Shown piece after piece: positions 16,702 to 28,834 of a stretch of 39,855 bases of DNA (positions are counted from its first letter, which is position 1; each line of letters starts with the position of its first letter). The notes beneath the pieces are model-generated. The model made no database searches and had not been told where the DNA came from. It saw only the letters and a program-made list of their open reading frames with translations. Source of the DNA: Spizellomyces punctatus DAOM BR117 (Eukaryota > Chytridiomycota > Chytridiomycetes > Spizellomycetales > Spizellomycetaceae); assembly GCF_000182565.1 (NCBI RefSeq), contig NW_015971543.1:1334808-1374662 (forward strand), read 5' to 3'. Made by a program: the position numbers and the translations under genes.

Positions 16702-19700
16702 ATGTTCATCGACCGAGCTGCGCAGCTTGGGCTACTTCAGCATGACCCCGGTAAGTAAGATCTATTGTTCAAGATACTGGTAATTTACGCTCATCTATAT
16801 GAACCTGACAGAATCAAGTATCCTCACTGGATTCCCATTGGGAGTTAAAAAGAAGCTTATCCATGAGGTCACACAATGCCTCCTACCCAACTCTCCCCTA
16901 CTTCCGGATCCATCATCTCTCCTCACCTCTCCAGCGCACGTTCGATGGGCGATGGAAGTCATTGGACAGGGATTTGCTCTGCCGATTGAGGATGTGGGAA
17001 TAATACATCAGACTATTGCCGTTTACTCTAATTGGTTGCTGGATCCGAGTACTCTGCCAAGTGCTATCCAGGAGCGGAAGGGCTCGGATGTAGAGCAAAA
17101 GTTTTGGCAGGTCGGTTATTCGCCCGATTTGCCAACACTTTTGGGAATTGCTAACGTTATGTACTATCCGATAGACAATCTTTCAACAATTCTCTCTCCT
17201 CTTCCAACCGCGTTCACGTACCGAGATGGCCTACAGCCCCTGGCTCCAAGACCGCTCAAAAAATAAACTTGACCCCGACGACACCGATCCCCTCACACTA
17301 CACGTTGATTTGTGCCATGGAGTCCTCAAAATCCTTACATCAGCAGGACGCGAACTTGGCTCAGAGTTCTCCGAGGAGACCTGGATCGTGCTATTAAAAG
17401 TCATGATTGGAATTTCTGACTGTTTGTTGCGAGAGCCGATGGAGAAGGAAAAGAGTGCTGGAGATTCCCTTGCCAAAGGGGACAAGCATCAGTCGAATGT
17501 ATATGAGGGCGAGGATGCGGGACCGAGGATGGCGGATGAGTTGTGTGAGCACTTGATTAGGGTGAGTAAGTGGCCATTTATCCGAGACTCTACGCAAAAG
17601 ACCACGTTGTAATAGATATTTGACCTTTTTAAAGGTGCTTGTTGAGCTATGGCTGCGATCCAACCTCAAACCAGTCTACATGTGGGATCATCTAAAGGTT
17701 TGATTTTGGGGATCAAGGAGTAACATTTCTGGCTGTTACTTATTCGGACAATGGTGCAGAGATACTTTACTCTTTGGACCCATCGCGTGAAAGTGATCCG
17801 CCAATGGAGCGCCACAATATTTGCACTTACCCAAAGAGTCGCAGGGCTTTTGTACGGAACAAAAGAAGGAGCGGAAAATGTTCATATCTCCATGTAAGCC
17901 CATCTCTGCTAAAAGGCGAATGAGGATAGCAAGTTTTTGAGATGTTGATTCGCCGTGCAGCGACTCGTATAGCGTAACACTGGATTTACCACCAGATTTT
18001 GTTTATTATGCATGGCACCGTATGATATGTAAGGTGAACTGGGATTTGCGAAATATCAACCTGATTGCGGAGAGGTCTTAAATGTCGACCTTTTTTTTGT
18101 AGATCTGATCGGAAATCCAAATGCCCTGCGTGCGGCGAATTTTGAAGTGGCCATCAAGGTACTGTTGTTAGTTGCTTCTGATGTCGGCTGCTTTTTTTAA
18201 CGCTTGTATGGTACAGGGAATCGCGAGAGTGGTACATGTATGGCACTCGATAGGCATCGATGCTGATCCTTTGGTGCGTATCCTACGCTAATTACTCGGT
18301 AAAAATATTGGCTCATGCATAGTATAGGATGGTACTGTTTCGACTATCCCTGACGGAAATACGCTCCTGCACATGTTGGGCGGATGGCTTTTTGAGGCCG
18401 CGCCCAAGATGGGACCCGAGTAAGTTTGCAAGCGGACAGCGATTTTGATATGAGTGCGATGATCTGACATCCCTTAAAGGTATGCAGAAGGGAAAGCTGA
18501 AGCACTGGGAATTCTGTGCCGGATATTCTGCCAACCGCAACGACGACGGAAATTTCTGAGGACGTATCTGGAGCGCTTTTACACTGCCCTCAAGGATGTA
18601 TGTCGCAGTTTTGATTTAATCAGTCTCGACAAACTCTTCTTATCTATTGTATACAGGGCCTACGCAGCGACGCCCCATCGCTCACTGCCATTATGCTCAA
18701 TACCGGAGAGCTATTCGTCCGCGACTTGGAAGGCGTTCGTCTTTTAGCCCCAGACTTTGTCATTGCGCTTCGCCGAATCTTGCCAACGCTGCCCCCAGTC
18801 TTTAACGCCAAAGTTGACCCAGAGGACCTACGACGCGCCGCGTATAGAGTCATGGGCTGCATACTGGGCCTTCCAAATCATTTTGACGAGGTGCCTGTCG
18901 GTACTGGATGGGAAATGTATGATCAATATAATAGGCATGCGGGCGGCGCTGAAGAAGTGGTTTTGTCCAAAATGGTACGCCCTTTTTTTTGCCGCGAAGA
19001 ATATGCGTGAGCAAAAACGTATCCAGTTGTTCAACCCGTTCTGTTTTGACAGATTAAAGCAATGTACGCAAAGTCGGATGATGCTACTACTTCCTCTGGT
19101 GACGATATTTCGGAATCAACTTTTAGAACGGTGAGATTTTTGCACATTGTGACAAGGTTTATGCGTGACGGCTAACAGTCACCTTTCATTTAATTTACAA
19201 GCTGAAATCCCATATTTTGGAAGTCCTTCTCACCTCACTCATTGTCGAACATTCTCCAGTCAATGCTCGTTATGTCCTTCATTTATTGAATACATTTGTA
19301 GCGGAAGATGCGGCATTTTGTCCAGGACTTCCAGCATTAGCGGTCAAAACAATACAAGAAAAGGTACAAACAATTTCCCGTTTCTTTTCACTATGGCTTT
19401 TCTGATACATTCGTCCATCATCTCGTTTCAGCTTATCAGTGGCTGGCCACCTGATGTGATGAAAACTGCTTTTCAGGCGCTCAACCACTTTGCGGCGTTT
19501 TATAAATACATTCGCCGGGATAATAAGGTAGCCCTTCACTATGTGCAGGGACCTGTACAGAAACTACGGCTGACATTGTGCTACATTGTATGTGTAGAGC
19601 TGTCCAAGAGAGCTCGTGCTGACTCTTTGCAGATATATTGATACGAGCCTGCTGGAAGATAACCTCGTGGTAGGTATATCCTTTCTTCTTGGCTTATCCA

Positions 19701-22640
19701 CTTTTTTCCTTTAATAAAAGTCAATCAATCCCATTGTTCCTATAGGCAGTTCAATCGCTGATTATCAGCGCGTACGACTGTATGATCCGCTGGGCAGTTG
19801 TCGGACAATGGATAGTGGATGACCGAGATTGCCACAATGCAGTGATTGCAACGCTGTGTCGCGGTATTGGTGTATTGGAGCGAGATGACGACTTTGCAGC
19901 AGTCAGCAATGGAACTAGCGCCCATGCGATATCGCATTCTCACGGTCTGTCCTCAAGCTCCACAGGAGGAAGCGTCAAAGATGCTGGCAACGGTTTGAGC
20001 AGTAGCGATAGGGAACGTGTTCCTACAGTCGCAAGTGTGCAATCAATTATCGCTAGTGTGAATGATAAGAAAAAAGCCCAGCGCCATTCCATGGCTGCGT
20101 CAAAACTGATTCCAAAACTGCGATCATCGACTGTTCCCATTTCGACAACACCACCCGTCAGCACGGGAACAAAGGATGGTGGACTTGGTCTTCCCACCTT
20201 TGCGAACTTGACCGCAGAAATGATGATCAAAAGTGCGGCTGAGATGGGTATGGCGCACATGTTGAACCAGTTGGGTAACTTTCCGCCATACGGAGAGGTC
20301 ACAGGAGTTACGCGTATCAGCAGTATATGGAATGAGGAAGCTGAAGTTCGAAGGATTGTCGGTGTTCGTGACCGTTTAAAGGCAATGAGGACCACAAAAT
20401 TGGACGTCGAACAGTTAATACCTGCTCCCCAAATCCAATCACCTGAGGATATCGGCGGCGATGTTGGAATCTCCGACTATAGGCGTTACATTCGGTACTA
20501 TGCATACGATCGAAGAGTGATCATGGGTATCATTGAGACGCCGCATTGGGCGGTAGAGGACGACCTAACCACGGGGAATGGCCGCCCTCTATCAGAAAAC
20601 AGAACTGGCAAGATCTTAACCCCAAGAATGACTTTGGTATTACGGGAGAGTACCGGTAAATACACATGGATGACCTCCCTCAAGTACACGGACGAGAGCA
20701 AAACAATTTCATCTCCTCATGCTAGTACGGAATCAGCTCTTGTTCTGCGTTCCACTTCCGAAATCACCGTATCTCCACAGCATCATGGGGTAAATCCCCA
20801 ACTGGTTTTATCACCCACCACAACTGGACGTCATTTCACACCGGCTCCATACCCGTATACACCTCGCAACGCATCCGTCGTTGAGTTCCATTCTATTAAC
20901 GACTCTAGTATACCGTCATTGGATGATATCATACCACTTGGAAGCGATAGTTCACGCTGTCATGGTGTTGTCAAGGCAATTACGGAAAAATGGACAAAGC
21001 AAGAACAGGAACGAGCAAAAGAGGTGCTCAAAAGGTGAGAACCAAACGAAAAGCATTTGCTGGGTTCATGGGCATCCAAGTCAAATTAACCCTTTAAATT
21101 TTTCTCAAAAGTGAATCTTACCGATGTCCGACTGCTGTAACCCCACCACGACCTGTCGATCTCACTGACCCCGACCTAGGGTAAAAAAATTCTTTCATTG
21201 TTATTTTTGTTTTGTTTTTCAGTACGTTAAAATCCCAATTTCGTGCCGCCCCCCAGTCCGCAATCCTTTCGTTTGTTTTTGGGTCAATTGGGATTTTTGA
21301 CGCCGGAAAGTCAATCAAAGTTATGGCCGCTACAAATGTCGGATGCTCTGCTGAAAGATTTGCAAAAGATTGATGGGATGCCCGAGTAAGGACCGAAAAC
21401 CCTGTGAACATTGTTTTCTGGAACATTTTCAACCGGTATACTCATTTTCTGGATTCTAGGCGCGATTGCATGAGCATGTGTGTATTATTTTGTCGGTCTG
21501 GGCATGAGTCGCTGGATGATATCCTTGGACACCGAACTGTTAGTCACGACTTTGATGAGTTTGTCCACTGTCTTGGATGGCCGGTATGTGTTAATTTTCC
21601 ATCTACGGGCAATGCCACTGTCTCGGTTTTAAACGTTCACTCATATCTTTGAAAAGGTGGACTTGTCCTCTCACACTGGATATAAAGGGAACTTGGATAA
21701 GTCAATATGCGCTACTGCACCCTACTTTGCTAGCCGGCACGCAGAAGTCATTTTCCATTCACCGTACTATATCCGTGATGGCCACGTCTCTGGGCAGGAC
21801 TTGGACGGGATATCCGATACCACTCCATCTACCAACTCCCGCGATGTCCAGTCTTCCATGGGAACGTCAGGTCACCGGCCATTCATAGATACAACCCGTC
21901 GTCCTACAAGTGGTCATTTCCCAAGCGGACATGAAGTAGAGTCCCCGACATTGTCGCAACGACCGTGGCCCAATGAGCCAAACAGGCCACGCGCATCCTT
22001 TTTTACCGACGTTGCTCACGAGGACCTTATTTACATAGTATGGGTTGAAGACATGCATCGATACACATCTATACCACGGAAGCTGAGTCGAACAGCGGCG
22101 CAACTGTTCATTTTCGTGCATCCGCTACCACATACTCCAGGGATGTACTTTATCCGAGTCGTCTCAAACAGTTTGAGTTTTGAGGACTTGATGGTAAGTG
22201 AGCACTAAAGAGAGGGTTACTCAAAAATCCTTATTAATGGTTTTTTTTCTTATTCCTTTTTGCAAATAGAATATAGGACCGCTATTAGATGGCATGGTCA
22301 TCAGCCGGCATATACTTGGCATGTTGGTACGGACAACGGCAATAAGCGGCCACAAGTATTGTCGAACAATAAAGGGGACGTTCCGAAGACCGTGAGTTTG
22401 AAGCTGTTGCGATGCCTTCACTGGTGAAATCTACTGCATGCTGATCGTTTCTTCTATCTCATCGTTCGACAGCCCTCTGATACGACGGCACCATATTGAA
22501 GAAGTCTGTAATAGACATAAAACAAACATGTCCATTGGACGGTATGTGCTCTCAATGGTTCACATTTTGACCATCTCGTTTCTATAAGTCAATTCTAATC
22601 GGACGCCATTCACAGGTTTTATGCTGATTTATTTACATAA
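16702..22640 (+). CDS. Ral GTPase-activating protein subunit beta homologue
   Basis: Non-catalytic scaffold partner of RalGAP alpha, which switches off Ral/Rheb-type small GTPases (TOR, vesicle traffic). About 23 exons, ~1481 aa (human beta is of similar length). Exons: 16702-16750, 16812-17110, 17175-17561, 17635-17697, 17760-17893, 17961-18028, 18103-18158, 18217-18273, 18328-18419, 18480-18597, 18657-18974, 19053-19130, 19202-19363, 19432-19527, 19598-19669, 19746-21034, 21112-21180, 21223-21385, 21460-21583, 21657-22193, 22270-22391, 22473-22541, 22616-22640. Landmarks: RWAMEVIGQGFALPIED, LHMLGGWLFEAAPKMG, KAEALGILCRIFC, ELFVRDLEGVRLLAPDF, DEFVHCLGWPVDLSSHTGY, LFIFVHPLPH and the terminal GPLLDGMVISRHILGMLVR. 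Around 1113-1481 lies the Rap-GAP-like domain. The frame shifts by one base in exon 18. Start is uncertain: extra exons 16259-16280 and 16402-16458 could join via an acceptor at 16684. Confidence 0.85.
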
Positions 22641-23018
22641 TCACTTGGAGGGATGGGTATATTCTTTTGTAGGCTGGAAAACGTCCACTTTTGTGTAGAA
22701 CGCTCTTCATTTGTTTATATATCGCACTTGTAAATGTATGGGGGATGAGAAAGATCTATACAGCAAACATCATCGTTCAGGTAGACCATTTGTTTAAACC
22801 ATGATCGTGATTCGAACCAATTCTATTCAGCCACGTAAGCAAAGCTTGAACCCGAATTTCCCACGCTTCAGCTGTCAAAAACCCTTTGCAGTTCGTTTAA
22901 GCTATTTTGTTGCGTGTCAATCGTATATGAAATGGGGGGGAGACGGTACGTTGCCTTGTGGGAGTTGGTTTGCGTTTTGGCAGCTTTGTCTTTTTGTTTG
23001 TCGGAGGATATTGACGTA
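22641..23018. other. Spacer between the RalGAP and coiled-coil genes
   Basis: About 380 bp between tandem genes. The last ~90 bp are open in frame with the downstream gene and would add a hydrophobic stretch (YVALWELVCVLAALSFC) if an ATG at 22932 were used. This may instead be 5' leader. Nothing else seen. Confidence 0.5.
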
Positions 23019-25759
23019 ATGGCTTTTTTGAAAACCGTCCCTGAAACCTGTAGACGATCCAGCTCAGATTCATCCAGGTCGAGGACCGATACATCTTGGT
23101 CGAGTACAGATTCATCTCGGTCCAGGACCGATACATCCTGGTCGAGTACAGATTCATCTCGGTCCAGCACCGATACTTCCGACAGTGAAAGTAGCTCAGA
23201 GTACAGCTCTTCGTCTGATTCTCAAGGCTCAAGGAGACGTCCCGGAAGAGACTCCAAGAAGCTTGCGGGGATATACTTCCAGAACCGTTGCTGGATGGAC
23301 AGTTACCCGAAAATAAAAACGACTAAGTGTGGAACATCTTCAAGTAATAGTCGCCGGAGCATGCATCCAGCCAATGACAGTCGTGAGCTACCTAGGCGTC
23401 AACCTGCACCGTAAGTATACAGTTCAGCGTAACCAACTAACTTGATCTTCCAACTTATTTTGCTCTTCTTATTTCGATTGCATTGCTTTCGACCAATTCT
23501 CATGACAGTTCTAAGCGCAGGGCTCTGTCTCGCGAACGTAGAGCACAAAAAAACCGTCGAAAGAAAGAGCGAAGAAGGACAGGGCTCAGGGAAGAGCTCA
23601 GGGATCGTCAGGAGCTTAAGGCACGGGCAAGTACTTACCGACCATCCTACCGACCATCCTACCGACCATCCGCCGAAACGATACGCTCAAAGAATGGTCG
23701 CGATTCGAGGAGGTCTTTGGATGAGGATAAGCAAGCGGTTCACCAAGTCAGCGTGACTGTCGGCAGTGGCTCTTCTGCCGACACAAAAGCTACGCAAGAA
23801 AGATCTTTGCCTTCGTCTATCAACGTCATTGCTGATTGTCGACCGTCCAAGATAATACAAAAGCTAAAACAAAAAGCCGACAGTGTCGCTCATACAGTTG
23901 AGTGTACTCGAGTAGCTCATCCTGTGGAGACTACTGGCCGAGAGCGTAGAACGCCTGAGCTCCCGAAACTTTTGACCCCGCCACTCCAATGCTCTCCTAC
24001 AACCATGTCCCCCAAAAAATCGACGCTGATACAGCCTAAACATCGCAGCCCGTCGGGTGTCAGTGACTCAGATATGGGTACTTCATGGGGTCCTAGTCGT
24101 GTTGATAGCCCCTGGACGTGGCTCCCAGAATTCCCAGCTTGTACAACAAGCGTTGGAGATGCCATGCCAGTAGATTCCCTAGTCCTCGCTACCCCACTGA
24201 GAAATAGGACGACATCGTCGTCTTTGCCAGTGACGGCTGATTCAACGTCAAGTCACGATTTCAACATCTCAAGCGACGCTAAGGCTATGATACCAGAGGA
24301 TTCTCCAATCATCGCTAGCCCGACGATGAAGATGGAGGAACCATCATCTATGGCAATGGAGATTGACCCGCCTTCGCCAAATGACTTTTCGAACATGTCA
24401 CTGGACCATCTTCTCGAATTCACCAGCGTCGTGACAATTCAAAATGACGATATTCCAGTGCCACCACCAGAGATTGTAAACTTTTTAAGTAAGCTGGAGG
24501 ATCTGATCATTGACGATGCCCGACGAGACGATCTCCTTGGCGTGCAAAAACGCTTTGCAGACAAACTCCAGGAAAAATCGGAGCTGCGCCACAGTCTCAG
24601 AGAAGAGCACAAAATGGCTGAGCGTGTGGTTAACGATGGAAAAAAGCAACTAGCAGATCGGCTTCAAAGCTTGGTCGCGAACATGTTCGAAGGAATGCCT
24701 AAGACTGCCGTAGCTTATTCTAAGACTGACGCAGCTTATTCGCCCATAAGGGATGAAGTACAGGAAGATATCAAGGAGCTTCAGACGTTTTCCAGCCATG
24801 CTGACCGCCTGACCCAAAGGCTCGACCATTACGAGGACAAATCAAAGAATTGGATGGAGGAAGTGGATATGCAGAGAACTATGCAGTTTTGTGAATGGAA
24901 ACAGACGGGCGGAGGCATGATCGAAGAGTTAAGGACACATGTCCATGCTCAATCCTCTCAGGTGGACGAATTGGAAACACGAATGGCTGGCCTAAAAGAA
25001 AAAATTCAAGGGCTTACTGCTGTCGCTGAGAACCTCGAACGGACCTACAACAATCTAGACTCACAAGTTCGGCTAAGCAGTGAAGCACTCTCATTGCGAG
25101 AAACGATCAATGAACTATCAGCTGAAGTTACAAGTCTATCAGAAATATTTGATCAATATCGATGGCAAGCAATGGTGAACAAACTAGGAAGAGATCGGGC
25201 CGCGGTAGTAAACCTGATGGAAGATCTCTCGCTGCTTCGCGATCAATTCTTATCTAGCAAAACCTTCCAGAACTTTGTTGTGCACGTATTCCGTAAAGAA
25301 TTTATACGAGTGTACGGTAGAGTTTCCGAAACTCTGGCACAAGCCTTCATCAGCAGGCTCAGCGAAATTCACCAAAAAATTTTCATGGAAGCTACCAACG
25401 AAGTTACACAAGCAGGAAATTTATACGACGAGTTACGAGATAGGTTGGCTAAACTTAAAGTACAAAGTGACGAAGACGATGAGTTAGAAGTGGAACTTAT
25501 GACTGGAATCTCTCCCTCGAAGCTACGGACACGTACTGCACCTCCCGCGGCTGAACCCTCTTGTGATGAGAAGCGTGATAGTCCGGCATCGATACAGGAA
25601 ACATCGGATCCTTCTGTCCTCACCTTGCGTTCAGCAGATTCGGCAACACCTGCGATGGAGGAGCCACCAGTCTCACCTGTCTTGCCACCTGCATGGATTC
25701 GAAGCGGCATCCGAGATATAACGGCAAGAAGTGCACGAAAGCAATTGCAACACTTTTAA
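23019..25759 (+). CDS. Ser-rich, basic, coiled-coil protein (possibly kinetochore KNL1/Spc7-like)
   Basis: Exons 23019-23410 and 23509-25759 join in frame (CC|T) to 880 aa. The N-terminus (about 15-55) is a Ser/Asp/Arg repeat with units like SRTDTSWSSTDSS. A strongly basic stretch RRAQKNRRKKERRR (about 140-155) and three YRPS repeats follow, then ~250 disordered, Pro/Ser-rich residues. Residues from about 490 are long helices (EKSELRHSLREEHKMAERV to RETINELSAEVTSLSEIF), then a more globular part (NFVVHVFRKEFIRVYGR, EATNEVTQAGNLYDELRDRL) and a disordered tail. Disordered N-terminus, coiled coil and a terminal globular region is the architecture of KNL1/Spc7, but no MELT or RVSF motif is obvious, so this is only a suggestion. 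The start could be 22932 (909 aa). Confidence 0.75.
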
Positions 25760-25970
25760 ATAGTATGCGTGTTTGTTCCTTATGCTCAATTACGTGCGCT
25801 GATATGAAGCCGGACGTTTGCCTTCACCGGCTTCTGTATAAAAGACATGAGATCCCATGTTTATTCGTGTTACTATTCAAATCGTTCAGCGTAACATGGA
25901 TTAATACAAGACTAAGAATGTCAAGCGAAGCGACAGTGGGTATCTTTCACGCCTTCCCCAACGGTTTCTT

Positions 25971-27531
25971 CTACCCAGCAGCAATCGCAAAAACCTCTAC
26001 CTCATGACATGACTGTCTATTATCTTGAAGGCGGTCGTCCGAGTGCGCCATTGGATAGTGGACCAATTGTTGAAGTTCTACAGGGTATCGCGGCACAACC
26101 AGCATCTCACCCGCTCCCGCCAGGTGCTTCTTACTGGGGACCATTGTCCCCATTGACGCCGCCCGAACTCGTTTCAAAGTTCCCTGTGCGGGAGGTTCTA
26201 CTCTGCCCGCATTAAATTGCACAAAATCTCTCAGACTGTCCCATTCTGGCGGATATGGTCTCTGGGTCCAATACACGGACTGTGCCCACTTCATCATGAA
26301 GGCCCAGTGGACGTTCCCGGCGTGCTGTGACATCTCGGCCCAGTCCCACAACCGCTCCGTCTCCTTCTGCAGTTCTTTGGCAGTATCTGATGGTGCCGTG
26401 TATCCCAACCTGGCGGCATCATCCGAGTGGCGGATGCGTAGAATGTTTGCAAGGGAGACCCAGTACCTATCAACACAGAGCCTGGCGAGAAAAGCGTGCG
26501 CATGCATTGCACCTTCATAAATGCTGCTCGAGGCGTGTGGACAGAGGAGGGTGATAGCAAATGTGTGGTTGATGTGCGTTGTTAATGCTTGAGCTTTGGC
26601 GTAGAATGGGTTGGATGTTGGTGTCGTTGCTTGTGTGACAGAGGGTGAGTAGGTATATGAGGAGGTGCTGGGTATAGGAGGTGTGCACCAGAGAACATTG
26701 TTTGGGTCCCGAGGGGAGAGGTTCGATGCCGATTGCGCAAACTGAAGGGTCGGCCGCATCCATCCAAGATTTCGTCCATCTAATGCCAACAGCCGATGGT
26801 CAACCCTCAACGAACATCTCTCAACACCTTTCACAACTTCTTGTTCAAACGTGGCGAATTCATCCGGTCGAATCCAGTATCGAAATCTCATTGCTTTGGC
26901 CATCCAAAGTTCCCCCTTTCTCAGCGCATCTTCCTCCGCGTCAGTAACCTCCATCCCACACCGCAACAACAGCATCCAAACCGTGGTCTTGCACATTTTG
27001 ACATCTTCATCGAAATGAAACTTTGCTGCTGTGATTCCTGCGACGACAAACTTTTCCAACGTGCCGCTCTTTTGCATGAGCTTGGTGGAATGGTCAACCC
27101 TGGTTTCGAGATACAAGAGGGCGAGGATAAACGTCGTGATGACGGCTGTGAGACTAGATGTGCATGTGAGACCGTGGAAAAGTGTGTACAGAATGCGAGC
27201 GCGTGCAGCTCGGGAGTGAAAGAGGGTCTCCATAAACTGAGTTGTTCGTGTGATGGTGGTGTGGGTGGGTGGGTTTTGAGGCGAGGTTTCGAGGCGGAGG
27301 GTGTGGTGACATTTGTCGAGATGTTCGATACGGTAGAGGATGTAACCTACAAAACAATGAGACATGTGTCAACAACTATGGGTATCGACATGAAAGCATT
27401 GTCCAAGTTCACCACTACTGATACTCACCCAAGAACGATTCGCCAAGGTCCTTTTTACACCTCTGAACCAACAACTTCATGTCAAAACTCGACTCAAACT
27501 GCATCTCAAAGATGCTCGACTGGGCAGACAT
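25971..27531 (-). CDS. Cyclin-like protein, possibly Pho80/Pcl type
   Basis: Exon 1 27531-27429 and exon 2 27346-25971 join in frame (G|GT) through an 82-bp intron with GTGAGT and TTTTGTAG; 492 aa. The acidic N-terminus MSAQSSIFEMQFESS leads to GYILYRIEHLD. A helical region VVAGITAAKFHFDEDVKM then LRCGMEVTDAEEDALRKG and AMRFRYWIRPDEFATFE has the spacing of a cyclin box (helices 3-5 of Pcl-type cyclins). The C-terminal half (LPCPHASSSIYEG-like region, EKETERLWDWAEMSQHAGN) is unrecognised. The annotated long open frame on the other strand (26796-27626) is its antisense shadow. The gene converges with the coiled-coil gene, 3' ends 211 bp apart. The ORF and intron are well supported; the cyclin assignment is weak. 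Confidence 0.6.
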
Positions 27532-28834
27532 GGCAAAAATTTAACCATGAAAAAAAGGAAATATATGGCACTGCCAGTCTGTATCTCACTTCAAAAGTAC
27601 CACCTTTTTGTAGCAAGCCCCCATAAAATTTCAAAACGAGTCAATCACAAAAAGGTTTTCCCGCCAACGAGAAACCCAAAAACCAACATATAATATATAC
27701 AAGTATGAGGTCTCCCCCCTTTTGGTGGATTCAGGGCAAAAGCGAGTGGAGAAAAATGTCTCAACAACAACAACAAAACGAAATAATCAAAAAAAAAAGA
27801 GCGTCGGGGATATTTCTTGACATTCCCGCAAAGAAATGTTTCTTGACACCTTGTCTAGACAAGGTCTAGTTTCTGAAAACATTTACGCTCGATTTATCGA
27901 ATGGAGTTTTGTAATGCTCCATCTATTGGCCATAGACTCTATTACAACAAAATACACTTTCACAACATGACCCCCAACTTCTAACACAAACATCAAGTAA
28001 CAACAACACACGGACGAGTTCCACACTCGTATACCCTCAATGACATGACAAAAACAACAAAAAAACCGTCCAGCCCATCGAAATATTAAATCATTGACTG
28101 ACCCTAACCCTCAGATTTCCATCATACTGGAAAAACACACAAAGAATACCACGATATACTGGGACTGTAACATACATGCCAACAAAACACCAGTAGAGAT
28201 CTAAGTGCGACACACAGATACAAATCAAACCCCAATACATCATAGACACATAAAAAACCTTGAATACATATCTATCAATTGAATACTGAATATCCATACA
28301 CACTTTAGACACACACTCAGCCAAAAAAAAAAAAAAAAAAAACAAAAAAAGGAAAAATAACAAATAACAAAAGATCCCTTTCAAACCTATTTCACACTAT
28401 GGTCGGGAATTTACCGGAGTATTACATAATCGGAAGAGGAGAAATGCGAGATATGTGTGTTGTGTTGTGTTGAAAAGTGCGAGTGGCGAGTTGGTTGGTA
28501 AATATGACGTTTTTGCTTGTATGATAAAGGGTTATTGGGGGTTGAATGATATTGTTAATTGTTTTTTTTGCAGAACTGGGTATGGGTTAGGGGGTTTTGT
28601 TATTTGTGAAAGAAAATAAAGAAAGGATTGTCAAGGTTTGTTTTTTTGTGTGTAAAAGGGCTATATTATTTTTGTGGGTTTTTGATGACAACATGTTATT
28701 CGCAACAAGAAAGCATTTCATGTAGAAAACAAATACTAGAGCCTAGTAGACAGGTTACATGACAATGTTTATCAGGTAAGGACATAAGAGGCCACAATAC
28801 GCCCAAACACACAACAAAACAGAAAGAGATACGC
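27532..28834. other. Intergenic, AT-rich, no gene
   Basis: Upstream region of the cyclin-like gene and 3' flank of the lipase gene. It holds a perfect palindrome CCTTGTCTAGACAAGG (27851-27866), CAACAA runs near 27761 and an A19 tract (28323-28341). No conserved ORF or RNA gene seen. Confidence 0.6.

Noticed and set aside
20881-21114. 77-codon ORF at the end of RalGAP exon 16
   Set aside because: Alternative frame of a well-supported exon that runs through an intron.
26796-27626. 276-codon open frame on the plus strand
   Set aside because: It lies antisense to the spliced cyclin-like gene, crosses its intron, and its composition is explained by that gene's codon use.
28091-28384. 97-codon minus-strand ORF with a Phe run
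   Set aside because: Poly-A/T and AT-rich intergenic sequence; the Phe run is a translated A tract.
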